Positions 53,131 through 62,424 are shown, counted from the stretch's first letter. The stretch is 64,000 bases of DNA from Bosea sp. AS-1 (GCF_002220095.1 NZ_CP022372.1:3134501-3198500), one strand, 5' to 3'. Program-made: numbers and translations. Notes: generated by a model not told the origin, from the sequence alone.

Positions 53131-54918
53131 ATGAACGACATGACGCTGTCCGGAATCGACGTGCCCGTCGCGTCGAGCGACAACGGCATCTGGGGAAGCG
53201 ATGTGGTCGCGCAGATGCTGCGAGCCCTCGATATTCCCTATCTGGCGCTGAATCCCGGCTCCAGCTTCCGGGGCCTGCATGACAGCCTCGTCAACCATCT
53301 CGGTAACCAGCAGCCACAGATGTTGCTGTGCCTGCATGAGGAACATGCCGTCGCCGTCGCCCATGGCTACGCCAAGGTCACGGGCAAGCCGATGGGCGTC
53401 GTCCTGCACAGCAATGTCGGCCTGATGCATGGCGTGATGGCGGTCTACAACGCCTGGTGCGACCGCGTGCCGATGCTGATCCTCGGGGCGACCGGTCCGG
53501 TCGACGCCGCCGAGCGCCGCCCCTGGATCGATTGGCTGCATACGGCGAAGGACCAGGGCGCCCTGATCCGCCCTTATGTGAAATGGGACGACCAGCCCGC
53601 CTCCGTGGCAGCCGCGATCGACTCACTGATCCGTGCGACGAACCTGGCGCGCAGCGCTCCCCAGGCCCCGACCTATGTCTGCCTCGACGTCTCGATGCAG
53701 GAAAAGCGGCTCGACGAGATGCCACCCCTGCCCGATCCGAAGCGCTTCGCGGCCGCCTCGCCCAGCGTGCCGGCGGCCGCGGAGGTCGGCGAGGCCGCAA
53801 ACCTGCTGCGGCAGGCCAAGGCGCCGCTCATCCTGTTTGGCCGCATGTCCCGCTCCGAGCGCGACTGGGCCCGCCGCGTCGCCCTGGCCGAGCAACTCGG
53901 CGCCTCCGTCCTGACCGACATCAAGACGGCGGCCGTCTTCCCGACGGATCACCGCCTGCATGCGGCCAAGCCGTCCTTCTTTCTCGACGCGCAGGCGGTC
54001 GATGCCATCCGCGCGGCCGATCTGATCCTGGCCTTCGACTGGATCGATCTCGGCGGCTCCTTGCGCCAGGCCGGCGCTTCGCCATCCACTCGGGTGATCA
54101 GTATCTCGCTCGACCATCATCTCCACAATGGCTGGAGCATGGACCATCAGTCGCTCGCCCCGGCCGATCTGCATCTGGCCGCCGATCCGGATGCCGCGAT
54201 GCACCTGATCGCTGACGCGTTAGGCGTCGACCCGGGCATGGAGCCAGCCGTCCAGCCGGCCCTGCCGGCTCTCGCCTGCGACGGTGAGCAGCCGCTCGAC
54301 GTGGTTTCGCTCGCAGCCGCAATGGGCGAGGCTCTACAGGATGAGGTCGTCACCCTCGTTCGCCTGCCACTTGGCTGGGCAACCGAGTCTTGGCATTTTC
54401 GGCACCCGCTCGACTATCTCGGCATCGACGGCGGAGCCGGCATCGGCTCGGGCCCCGGCATGTTGATCGGCGCCGCGCTCGCGCTCAAGGGCTCGGGCAG
54501 GCTGCCCGTAGCGGTCCTTGGCGACGGCGACACCATGATGGCAGCCTCTGCCTTCTGGACAGCCGCGCATTACAAGCTGCCCTTTGTCGCGATCGTCTCG
54601 AACAACCGCTCCTTCTTCAACGACGAGATCCATCAGGAACGCGTCGCCAGGCAGCGCCAGCGGCCGGTCGAAAACAAATGGATCGGCCAGCGTATCGACG
54701 AGCCCGATATCGACATCGCCGCCATCGCCCGCGCCCAAGGCCTCGTCGGCATCGGCCCGATCCGCACGGTGAACGATCTGCGCCAAGCGGTGGGCGAGGC
54801 TGTGAAGGCCGCCAAAGCCGGCAGCTCCGTTCTGATCGATGCCCGCGTCGCTCCCGGATACAATCCGGCGATGACGGCGGGCCTGACTCGCCACGCGGGC
54901 GAAACGCCGAAAGACTAG
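53131..54918 (+). CDS. Thiamine diphosphate-dependent enzyme (acetolactate synthase / benzoylformate decarboxylase family)
   Basis: A 595-residue ThDP enzyme. The N-terminal domain has the cofactor glutamate in CLHEEHAVAVAHGYAKVTG, the middle domain is of the usual type, and the C-terminal motif is GDGDTMMAASAFWTAAH...SNNRSFFNDE (GDG to NN). The substrate pocket cannot be read. Context with an aldehyde dehydrogenase suggests a 2-oxoacid decarboxylase such as benzoylformate decarboxylase. 75 bases after the aldehyde dehydrogenase. Its end overlaps the converging MarR gene by 4 bases. Confidence 0.9.
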   Translation: MNDMTLSGIDVPVASSDNGIWGSDVVAQMLRALDIPYLALNPGSSFRGLHDSLVNHLGNQQPQMLLCLHEEHAVAVAHGYAKVTGKPMGVVLHSNVGLMHGVMAVYNAWCDRVPMLILGATGPVDAAERRPWIDWLHTAKDQGALIRPYVKWDDQPASVAAAIDSLIRATNLARSAPQAPTYVCLDVSMQEKRLDEMPPLPDPKRFAAASPSVPAAAEVGEAANLLRQAKAPLILFGRMSRSERDWARRVALAEQLGASVLTDIKTAAVFPTDHRLHAAKPSFFLDAQAVDAIRAADLILAFDWIDLGGSLRQAGASPSTRVISISLDHHLHNGWSMDHQSLAPADLHLAADPDAAMHLIADALGVDPGMEPAVQPALPALACDGEQPLDVVSLAAAMGEALQDEVVTLVRLPLGWATESWHFRHPLDYLGIDGGAGIGSGPGMLIGAALALKGSGRLPVAVLGDGDTMMAASAFWTAAHYKLPFVAIVSNNRSFFNDEIHQERVARQRQRPVENKWIGQRIDEPDIDIAAIARAQGLVGIGPIRTVNDLRQAVGEAVKAAKAGSSVLIDARVAPGYNPAMTAGLTRHAGETPKD

Positions 54919-55451
54919 AGTTCCGCGGTGGTTTCGGACGGTCCCGCAGCCCCCTCCACCCCCGGCACTTCAGCGAGATTGCGCTGCACCGCTGCCAGGT
55001 AACCGAGGAACCGGGCGAGATCGTCCGGCGAGAAGCCGGAGGTCGCCTGCTGGACTACCTCCTGCGCCATCGGCAGCAACTCGGCTTCAAGCGCACGACC
55101 CTTGGGCGTCAGCAGCACATGCAGCTTTCGCCTGTCCTGCGGATCGCGTTCGCGGCTGATGAAGCCAGCTTTTTCCATCGCGGCCAGCGCGGTCAGCGTC
55201 GTCGGCTCCATCGTGCCGATGCGGCGGGAGAGTTCGCGCTGCGTCAGCCCGTCCTCCTGCCAGAGCGCGCGCAGGAAATACCACATGCCGGTGGTGACGC
55301 CGTGCAGCTCGATCTTGCTTTGCAGGTAGCGTTGCGTGGCGCGGTTCGCCATTCGCAGCTGATAACCGACGCTCCTGTCGAACGGCAGTTCTCGCGGCGC
55401 TCCGGGGATCCCGCTTTTCTCCTTCGCCCTGGTCGCCACGGTCGCACGCAT
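54915..55451 (-). CDS. MarR-family transcriptional regulator
   Basis: A 178-residue protein with a winged HTH: GLTQRELSRRIGTMEPTTLTALAAMEKAGFISRERDPQDRRKLHVLLT, where DxRxxxxxLT is the wing. It is convergent with the ThDP enzyme gene and divergent from the ABC importer genes. Candidate operators are the ATCTAAG cluster at 50062-50083 and CAAGATAATCTTG at 55552-55564. The ligand is probably an aromatic acid. Confidence 0.92.
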   Translation of the reverse strand: MRATVATRAKEKSGIPGAPRELPFDRSVGYQLRMANRATQRYLQSKIELHGVTTGMWYFLRALWQEDGLTQRELSRRIGTMEPTTLTALAAMEKAGFISRERDPQDRRKLHVLLTPKGRALEAELLPMAQEVVQQATSGFSPDDLARFLGYLAAVQRNLAEVPGVEGAAGPSETTAEL

Positions 55452-55551
55452 CTCCGGCTGTCATTTTGGGGGAGTATAGGCCGCAACCGGACATTCGGTA
55501 GAGCGCGTTGGAGCGCCCGGGCGCCCATCCCGAAAAGTTTGACTGGCCAAG

Positions 55552-55564
55552 CAAGATAATCTTG
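55552..55564. promoter_or_regulatory. MarR operator candidate near its own promoter
   Basis: CAAGATAATCTTG has perfect arms CAAGAT and ATCTTG around one base, about 100 bases upstream of the marR start and 176 bases upstream of the ABC ATPase gene. It shares the AGAT-ATCT core with the sites at 50062-50083. Confidence 0.4.
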
Positions 55565-55739
55565 GACCTTGCCCCGGCCGTATCACTAACGTGGTGGTCG
55601 CGTCGGCTGCGAAGCGAAACCAAGACGGCTGCGCGAGGGAAGAAGACATGCCGCCGACCTCGTCGGTCCTCGACCGTACCCGACGCCTGCGCGCCGCAAG
55701 CCAGCCGGCGGCGAAGGCCGTCCGGCGAAAGGCGAGGCG

Positions 55740-56624
55740 ATGAGCAATGGCCAGCCAAGGGATGAGTGCACCATGCCCGCTACGGCGACCAAGCTGCGTC
55801 TAGCCGAGACCATGAGGGAGACCGATCTGGTCATCGACGGCGTGACGATGCGCTTCCAGACGCGCGAGGGTGTCGTCACCGCCGTCGATGACATGTCGTT
55901 CTCGATCGAGCGCGGCGAGTTCGTCTCGATCATCGGGCCATCCGGATGCGGCAAGTCGACCGTCTTCAACATTCTTGGCGGACTGGTACGTGGCTATGAA
56001 GGCAAGGTCAGCGTCGGTGGCGACCTGATCTCGGGCCCGCATCCCTCGATCGGCATGGTCTTCCAGGAAGAATCGACGTTTCCCTGGCGCACGGTGCTGG
56101 ACAACGTCGCCTTCCCACTCGAGGTCAAGGGCGTGCGCAAGGCCGAGCGTTACGAAACCGCGCGGCGCTTCATCGACATGGTGGGCCTCAACGGCTTCGA
56201 GCAGCGCTACCCGGCGGAGCTGTCGGGGGGCATGCGCCAGCGCGTCGCCATCGCGCGCACACTGGTGTTCGAGCCCAAGATTCTGCTGATGGACGAGCCC
56301 TTTGCCGCGCTCGACGAGCAGACCCGCCTGCTGCTCGGCGACAAGGTCCTGAAGATTCAGGAAGAGCTGAAGCAGACCACCCTGCTGATCACGCACAACA
56401 TCACCGAGGCGGTTCAGCTCTCGGACCGGGTCATCATCATGACCTTCCGCCCAGGCAAGGTGAAGCGCGTCGTCGATATCCGCCTGCCGCGGCCGCGCAC
56501 GGACGACATCGTCGGCAGCGAGGCCTTCGGCCGCCATGTCGCCGAGATATGGAACGACCTGCGCGAGGAGGCGTCGCGCGGCATGGCCGAATCCGAGGCT
56601 GGCGCCCGCCGCGGGGGGCGCTGA
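55740..56624 (+). CDS. ABC transporter ATP-binding protein (nitrate/sulfonate/taurine subfamily)
   Basis: A 294-residue ATPase: Walker A GPSGCGKST, Q-loop MVFQEESTFPWRTV, signature LSGGMRQRVAIARTL, Walker B ILLMDEPFAALDEQ, switch LLITHNITEAVQLSDR. The FPWR after the Q-loop places it with SsuB/TauB-like ATPases, which also serve aromatic-acid uptake. A permease follows 3 bases on; a second permease and the binding protein are encoded past the LysR and decarboxylase genes. Confidence 0.93.
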   Translation: MSNGQPRDECTMPATATKLRLAETMRETDLVIDGVTMRFQTREGVVTAVDDMSFSIERGEFVSIIGPSGCGKSTVFNILGGLVRGYEGKVSVGGDLISGPHPSIGMVFQEESTFPWRTVLDNVAFPLEVKGVRKAERYETARRFIDMVGLNGFEQRYPAELSGGMRQRVAIARTLVFEPKILLMDEPFAALDEQTRLLLGDKVLKIQEELKQTTLLITHNITEAVQLSDRVIIMTFRPGKVKRVVDIRLPRPRTDDIVGSEAFGRHVAEIWNDLREEASRGMAESEAGARRGGR

Positions 56625-56627
56625 GCC

Positions 56628-57383
56628 ATGCGGCTCTCCAGAATCCTGCCTCCGGCGGTCGGTTTCGCGACGGTCGTCCTCGCGCTGGTCATCGTCGAGA
56701 TCCTGCTGAGGCTCAATATCCTCAACCCATTCGTGATTCCGCTGCCCTCGACCGTGTTCGGAAGCTTCGGACGGCTTTTCGCCGAGGAGCAGTTGCTGGA
56801 GCGATTGATGATGACCGGCGGCGAGGCACTGGCCGCCAGCGTTCTCGTCGCGGTCGTCGGTGTCGCGCTCGGCGTGCTGCTCTACAAGGTCCGGGTTCTC
56901 GCACTCGCCACCGAGCCTTGGGTCGCAGGGGTGGCGGCCGCCCCCGTGGTGCTGGCCTATCCGCTCTTCCTCGTCATCTTCGGGCGCAGCACCGCCACCG
57001 TCGTCGCGATGGGTTTTGTCGCCGGCCTCGCCCCGGTCATCCTCAAAACGCTGGAAGGGCTGAAAGGCGTCAGGAAGAGCCTGATCAATGTCGGGCTGAG
57101 CTATAATCTCACGCCCGCACAGCAGTTCTGGAAGATCGAGTTCCCTGCCGCCATCCCGACGATCTTCGTCGGCGTTCGCCTCGGGCTGGTCTTCGCGCTG
57201 ATCAACCTGATCGGCGTCGAGTTCCTGATCAATTTCGGCGGACTAGGCCAGCTCATCAACGATCTCGCCGAGCGCTACGATCTTGCCGGCGTCTTCGCGA
57301 CGATCGTCTTCGTCATCCTCGTCAGCGTCGTCATTTTTGCGACGCTCGAGCGCATGGAGCGCTGGTTCCGGCCGGGACGCTGA
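56628..57383 (+). CDS. ABC transporter permease
   Basis: A 251-residue permease with five to six membrane segments and the EAA-like loop around NVGLSYNLTPAQQFWKIEFPAAIPTIFVG. Immediately follows its ATPase gene. It probably works with the second permease at 60672. Confidence 0.9.
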   Translation: MRLSRILPPAVGFATVVLALVIVEILLRLNILNPFVIPLPSTVFGSFGRLFAEEQLLERLMMTGGEALAASVLVAVVGVALGVLLYKVRVLALATEPWVAGVAAAPVVLAYPLFLVIFGRSTATVVAMGFVAGLAPVILKTLEGLKGVRKSLINVGLSYNLTPAQQFWKIEFPAAIPTIFVGVRLGLVFALINLIGVEFLINFGGLGQLINDLAERYDLAGVFATIVFVILVSVVIFATLERMERWFRPGR

Positions 57384-57517
57384 TCGCAAATCAAACCGTT
57401 TGGCAACGCCGCTCCGGATGGATCATGTCCGGACCGCCTGCCGTTCGCGCCGCGCCTTGTCCCGTCGATTGAAGCGCCGCATGATGAGCTTCAAGAAGAA
57501 ACGCTCGGGAGGCCGCG

Positions 57518-58447
57518 ATCAATCTCCGCCAGCTCCGCTATTTCGTCGGGATCGCCGAAGTCGGGAACATCACCAAGGCCGCCGAGCAACTCAATGTCGC
57601 GCAACCCGCCCTGGGTCTGCAGATCCGGCAGCTCGAGCAGGATCTGCAGACCGAGCTTCTGCTGCGCCATTCGCGCGGCGTCGTCCTGACGCAGGCCGGC
57701 GAGCTCCTGCTGGAACGCGCGCGGCGCATCCTGAAAGAGGTCGAGGACGCCAAGCGCGACGTTCGGGCGCTGGCCGGAAACGACCAGGAAATGCTGACCA
57801 TGGGCCTGACGCCCAGCATCATGCTCCAGATCGGCCCCGACCTGCTGATCGACGCGAAGAACGGCATGCCCACGGTCTCGCTCAGTCTCGTCGAGGAGCT
57901 GAGCCACGTCCTCGTCGCCGCGATGGAGCGCGGCGAGCTCGACGCCGCTTTCGCCTATGGCGTCGACGAGCCACGCCCCGGTATCGAACGGACGGCGCTA
58001 TTCGAGGAGGAGCTGGTCCTGATCAGGCCGGTCGGCGACGAGCCTCTGCCGGAGACTGTGACGCTGGCAGAAGCATTGAGCCACGATCTCGTGCAGGCCG
58101 GCGAGCGCGACTCGGTGCAACGTTTGCTCAAGGCTGCCGCCGAGAAATTCTCGTTGCCGCTGCAGATCCTCTACGAGGCGCAATCGGTTCCGGCCATGCG
58201 CGCGCTCGTCGTGCGCGGTGCCGCGGCGAGCATCATGCCCTATGGGACCGCCATCGAGGAACTGCGCACCGGCAAGCTCGCGATGCAGCGCATCTCGGAC
58301 ATGCCGCCAAAGCGAACGCTTTATCTGATCCGGCCCAGCAGCGCGCCGGCCTTGCGCGAGCAGCCGGCGGTCGACCGCTTTCTCGCCTCGCTCGTCGAGC
58401 ACCTGCTCGAATCGCTCGGCACGCTCGCCCGCCGTGTCGGCTCCTGA
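57518..58447 (+). CDS. LysR-family regulator with a non-canonical ATC start
   Basis: The full protein is 309 residues, but no ATG, GTG or TTG exists in frame before 57791, which is well past the HTH; the frame is closed by a stop at 57485. The LysR N-terminus NLRQLRYFVGIAEVGNITKA starts right after an ATC at 57518, which has GGGAGG 5 bases upstream. So the gene uses ATC, or an ATG has been mutated or misread. The HTH (ITKAAEQLNVAQPALGLQIRQLE) and the effector domain are intact. It lies between the permease and the 4,5-dihydroxyphthalate decarboxylase-like gene and likely controls them. Confidence 0.85.
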   Translation: MNLRQLRYFVGIAEVGNITKAAEQLNVAQPALGLQIRQLEQDLQTELLLRHSRGVVLTQAGELLLERARRILKEVEDAKRDVRALAGNDQEMLTMGLTPSIMLQIGPDLLIDAKNGMPTVSLSLVEELSHVLVAAMERGELDAAFAYGVDEPRPGIERTALFEEELVLIRPVGDEPLPETVTLAEALSHDLVQAGERDSVQRLLKAAAEKFSLPLQILYEAQSVPAMRALVVRGAAASIMPYGTAIEELRTGKLAMQRISDMPPKRTLYLIRPSSAPALREQPAVDRFLASLVEHLLESLGTLARRVGS

Positions 58448-58570
58448 ACAGCCTTCCCATACGGTCCGCGTCTTGTTCTCATTTCGCGGAAGTCTTTGTG
58501 CCCCCGGCCGTCGCGGCGCACTCTGCCGCAAAACCATGGCGCGCCCGCTCGCGCCGGCCGGGAGGAATGC

Positions 58571-59563
58571 GTGTCCAATCTACGCCTGTCCATCGCCATC
58601 GGCGACTATGATCGCAACCGCCCGCTGATCGACGGAGCAGTCCAGATCGACGGTGTCGACCCCGTTTTCATGAAGCTGGTGCCGGAAGAGATCTTCTTCC
58701 GGGCGTTCCGCCATGCCGAGTTCGACGTCTGCGAGGCCTCGCTATCGAGCTTCACCCTCAAGACGGCACGCGGAGACAACCCTTATGTCGGCGTTCCGGC
58801 TTTCCTCTCGCGGGCCTTCCGTCATACCGGCATCTTCATCAGGACCGATCGCGGCATCGACCGACCCGAGGACCTCCGGGGCAAGCGCATCGGATGCCCG
58901 GAATACCAGCTCACGGCCTGTGTCTGGATCCGCGCGATCCTCGAGGGTGATCATGGCGTGAAGCCCTCCGAGGTGACCTGGGTTCGCGGCGGGCTGGAGC
59001 AGCCCGGTCGCGCCGAGAAGATCAGCGTGGAGCTTCCCCCCGACATCGAGGTGGTGCAGGCGCCGGCGGATCGCTCCCTCAACGAAATGCTGATGAGCGG
59101 CGAGATCGACGCCTATATCGGCCCGCGTTCGCCGCCGGCCTTCGACGCCGGTCATCCCAAGATCGCGCGCCTCTTCCCGGACCCGACCACCGCAGCCTCG
59201 GACTATTACCGGCGCACCCGCATCTTCCCGATCATGCACGTGCTCGGTGTCCGTCGTAGCATCGCTGAGGCCCAGCCCTGGTTGCCGGCCGCGCTGCTCA
59301 AGGCGTTCGAGCAGTCGAAGGCCGTCGCTCTCGCCAAATTGTCCGATACATCCGCCACCAAGATTACCCTGCCCTTCGTCGAAGAGCAGTTGCAGGCAGC
59401 CCGCAATCTGATGGGGCAGGATTTCTGGTCTTACGGAGTCGGCCCCAACCGCCATACGCTGGAGGCATTTCTCGAAGCCCACCACCGTCAGGGGCTGTCC
59501 TCGCGCCGGCTTGCCGTCGAGGATCTCTTTCACCCCAGCACGCTGGAAGCGTTCAAGATCTGA
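58571..59563 (+). CDS. 4,5-dihydroxyphthalate decarboxylase-like protein
   Basis: GTG 58571 (GGGAGGA upstream) gives 330 residues, the length of Pht5/OphC-type decarboxylases. The sequence has the periplasmic-binding-protein-like fold of the family: AIGDYDRNRPLIDG, FRAFRHAEFDVCEASLSSF, and a C-terminal FLEAHHRQGLSSRR. The enzyme removes one carboxyl from 4,5-dihydroxyphthalate to give protocatechuate. Relatives decarboxylate other dihydroxy aromatic acids. Supports a phthalate-like substrate for the Rieske system at 50131. It lacks a signal peptide, so it is not simply the binding protein for the ABC system. Confidence 0.85.
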   Translation: MSNLRLSIAIGDYDRNRPLIDGAVQIDGVDPVFMKLVPEEIFFRAFRHAEFDVCEASLSSFTLKTARGDNPYVGVPAFLSRAFRHTGIFIRTDRGIDRPEDLRGKRIGCPEYQLTACVWIRAILEGDHGVKPSEVTWVRGGLEQPGRAEKISVELPPDIEVVQAPADRSLNEMLMSGEIDAYIGPRSPPAFDAGHPKIARLFPDPTTAASDYYRRTRIFPIMHVLGVRRSIAEAQPWLPAALLKAFEQSKAVALAKLSDTSATKITLPFVEEQLQAARNLMGQDFWSYGVGPNRHTLEAFLEAHHRQGLSSRRLAVEDLFHPSTLEAFKI

Positions 59564-59663
59564 AACGGAGGAAACGATCTCCGCATTTTTCACTTCGCCG
59601 CAGAAGCGAAGGCCAGGCGACAGAGGCTGGGCGCATCGTACCGGCCGATACGGGAGGAACAGG

Positions 59664-60629
59664 ATGACGAAATTCAGGACAATCGCGTGGACGCTCGCGG
59701 CGCTCGGCCTCGCGCTGTCGGCGGCGCAGGGAGCGGCCGCCCAGGACAAGCTCAAGCTCGCGATCGGCCAGCGCGGCAACTGGGATACCTCGATTTCGGA
59801 GGTCGGCACGCGGCTCGGCATCTTCAAGAAGCACAATCTCGAGCTTGAGATGCTCTACACGCAAGGAGGCGGTGAAACCCAGCAGGCCGTGCTCTCCAAC
59901 AGCGTCGACATCGGCGTCGCCGGCGGCATCATGGGCGCACTTTCCGCTTTCTCGAAGGGTGCTCCGATCCGCATCATCGGAGCAGAGACCACAGGCGCCA
60001 AGGATCTTTACTGGTACGTCAAGAGCGACTCTCCGGTGAAGACGCTGAAGGACATCGAAGGCCGCACGGTTTCCTATTCGACCAACGGCTCGTCGACCCA
60101 TGGCGTGGTCAACGCGTTCATCAAGGAGAACAACCTGAAGGTGAAAGCGACGGCGACCGGCGGCCCGGCGCCGACGTTGACCCAGGTAATGTCCGGCCAG
60201 ATCGATGTCGGCTGGGCGGCGCCGCCCTTCGGCCTGCCGCAGCTCGACAAGGGCGAGATTCGCGTCGTCGCGACCGGCAACGATTCCTCGACCTTCAGGA
60301 ACCAGACGGTCCGCCTGCTGATCGTCAACACCAGCACCCTGCAGAACAAGAAGGCGCTGATCGACCGCTACATGGCCGCCTATCGCGAGACCGTCGACGC
60401 CATGTATTCCAGCGACGGGGCGATCAAGGCCTATGCTGATTTCGTCGGCATTCCGGAGGCCATCGCCAAGCGCACGCGGGACGACTTCTTCCCGAAGGAA
60501 GCACTCGACCCCGACAAGATCGTCGGCCTGGACGAAATCGTTCCCGACGCGGTGACGCTGAAATATACGGCCCAGCCGCTGACCAAGGAACAGCTCGGCG
60601 AATTGATCCAGATCCCGCCGCGCAAATAA
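59664..60629 (+). CDS. ABC transporter substrate-binding protein (NMT1/TauA type)
   Basis: A 321-residue periplasmic protein with a Sec signal peptide (LAALGLALSAAQGAAA-QDK) and NMT1/THI5 pattern: GNWDTSISEVGTRLGIFKKHNLELEML and LSNSVDIGVAGGIMGALSAF. Likely binds an aromatic carboxylate for the split ABC importer. Followed by the second permease. Confidence 0.9.
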   Translation: MTKFRTIAWTLAALGLALSAAQGAAAQDKLKLAIGQRGNWDTSISEVGTRLGIFKKHNLELEMLYTQGGGETQQAVLSNSVDIGVAGGIMGALSAFSKGAPIRIIGAETTGAKDLYWYVKSDSPVKTLKDIEGRTVSYSTNGSSTHGVVNAFIKENNLKVKATATGGPAPTLTQVMSGQIDVGWAAPPFGLPQLDKGEIRVVATGNDSSTFRNQTVRLLIVNTSTLQNKKALIDRYMAAYRETVDAMYSSDGAIKAYADFVGIPEAIAKRTRDDFFPKEALDPDKIVGLDEIVPDAVTLKYTAQPLTKEQLGELIQIPPRK

Positions 60630-60671
60630 GCTTGCGTTGCAACCGCCTCGTCGATCGGGAGGGATGGAGCG

Positions 60672-61487
60672 ATGACGACAGCCACCGTTGAGCCTGCGGC
60701 CATCCGCTCGGCGAGAATGGATCAGGCGCAAGCCGTGCGGCTGACGCGGATCGCGATCGTCGTCGCGATCCTGGCGACCTGGGAGATCACGGCGCGCTCG
60801 GGGCTGCTCTATCGCGACGTCGTGCCGTCGCTGCTCCTCATCATGCGTGCGCTCGCCCACCTCCTGGTCGAGCCGACGTTCTACGCCAATCTCGGCGTCA
60901 CCGCCGGCGAGGTCGCGCTCGCCATCCTGATCGGGGGCGGCGCCGGGGTCGCCGTTGGCATCCTGCTCGGCAGCAGCCCCTTCCTGCAGCGCGCCTATGA
61001 GCCGCTACTGCACTATCTCGGTCCCACGCCAAAGATCATCTTCTTTCCGTTGCTGATCATGTGGTTCGGCGTCGGGCCGGGCTCCAAGGTTGCGATGGGA
61101 GCGCTATCTTCGTTCTTTCCGGTCGCGATCAGCGTCGCCGCCGCGATGCGCGAGATCAATACCGTGCTGATCCGGGTCGGCCTGAGTTTCCGGCTCAATG
61201 TCAGCCAGATGATCCTGAAGATCTACCTGCCAGCGATGCGCGCGCCCATCGTTAACGGCCTGCGTATCGGGCTCGGCGTCGCCATCATCGGCACGCTTCT
61301 GGCCGAGACGAAGCTCGCCAATCAGGGGTTGGGCTACGCGGTGATCCAGACTTATGCGACCTTCGACATGCCGCGCATGTACGCGTTGCTGATCGTGGTC
61401 TTCCTGCTCGCCGTCGGCATCAACGCTGTGCTCGGACGCTACACCGAGCTGCGCGCCGCCGCTGCGCGATCCCCAGATGCCCGCTGA
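60672..61487 (+). CDS. ABC transporter permease, second subunit
   Basis: A 271-residue permease with the docking loop around RVGLSFRLNVSQMILKIYLPAMRAP. It begins with a cytoplasmic tail rich in alanine, then a first membrane segment ITRSGLLYRDVVPSLLLI. It pairs with the permease at 56628 and uses the same ATPase. Overlaps the DMT gene by 11 bases. Confidence 0.9.
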   Translation: MTTATVEPAAIRSARMDQAQAVRLTRIAIVVAILATWEITARSGLLYRDVVPSLLLIMRALAHLLVEPTFYANLGVTAGEVALAILIGGGAGVAVGILLGSSPFLQRAYEPLLHYLGPTPKIIFFPLLIMWFGVGPGSKVAMGALSSFFPVAISVAAAMREINTVLIRVGLSFRLNVSQMILKIYLPAMRAPIVNGLRIGLGVAIIGTLLAETKLANQGLGYAVIQTYATFDMPRMYALLIVVFLLAVGINAVLGRYTELRAAAARSPDAR

Positions 61488-62424
61488 GGCCAGCAGCCGG
61501 GCTGCGACGGTCACCGAGCGCGAGGCCAGTATCCCGCACGCGACCTATTGGCTGGCGACGCTTCCGCCGTTGTTCTGGTCCGGCAATTTCCTGATCGCCA
61601 GATTGATGCGCGACACGATTCCGCCGGTGCAGATGTCATTCTGGCGGTGGACCCTCGCCTTTCTCATCCTGCTCCCGTTCTGCTGGCAAACCATCGCCGG
61701 CTGCTGGCCGCGCATTCGCGGCAATCTGCCCTTCCTCGCTCTGCTGGGCGCAGTCGGCGTGACAGCATTCAACTGCTTCGTCTACGTGGCGCTGCATCAT
61801 ACCCCTGTCGCGAATGCGGCGCTCATCAACTCTCTACTGCCTGTCGTCACCTTCCTGCTGGCCTATGTCGTTCTGAAGGAAAGACTGACGCCGCAGCAAC
61901 TCGCTGGAATTGTCCTCTCGCTCTGCGGGGCGGTTTTGGTCATCTGCAGAGGAAATCCGGCGAATCTTCAGACTTTCACGCCGAACAAGGGCGACATGCT
62001 GGTCTTTGCCGGCATGAGCTGCTGGGCGCTCTACACCGTGCTGATCCGCCGGCGGCCGCCCAGCCTGCCGCCGATGGCCTTTCTCGGCGTCACCATGTTC
62101 TTCGGCGTCCTGTTCCATCTGCCGGCAGTCGCCTGGGAACATATTGCGGTCGGCGGCTTCCGGCCGACGCTGGCGTCGGCCGGCGCGCTCCTCTACCTCG
62201 CAGTCTTCCCGTCGATCCTGGCCTACATCTTCTGGAACCGTTCGGTCGCCACGCTCGGCCCCAGCAAGACCGGCATGTTCATGCATCTTCTGCCACCGAG
62301 CAGCGCATTGCTCGGCTTCATCGTGCTCGGCGAAACGATCGCCTGGTTCCACCTCGCAGGCTTCGCCATCATCATCGGCGGCATTTGGCTTGTCACTTCC
62401 GCGCCGCGCCCGGCTCGATCGTAG
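61477..62424 (+). CDS. EamA/DMT-superfamily transporter
   Basis: A 315-residue, ten-segment membrane protein with two repeated EamA units. The first has FWSGNFLIARLMRDTIPPVQMSFWRW and the second MLVFAGMSCWALYTVLIRRRP and FWNRSVATLGPSKTGMFMHLLP. Such carriers usually export metabolites. Translationally coupled to the upstream permease; could export an excess intermediate. Confidence 0.92.
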   Translation: MPAEASSRAATVTEREASIPHATYWLATLPPLFWSGNFLIARLMRDTIPPVQMSFWRWTLAFLILLPFCWQTIAGCWPRIRGNLPFLALLGAVGVTAFNCFVYVALHHTPVANAALINSLLPVVTFLLAYVVLKERLTPQQLAGIVLSLCGAVLVICRGNPANLQTFTPNKGDMLVFAGMSCWALYTVLIRRRPPSLPPMAFLGVTMFFGVLFHLPAVAWEHIAVGGFRPTLASAGALLYLAVFPSILAYIFWNRSVATLGPSKTGMFMHLLPPSSALLGFIVLGETIAWFHLAGFAIIIGGIWLVTSAPRPARS

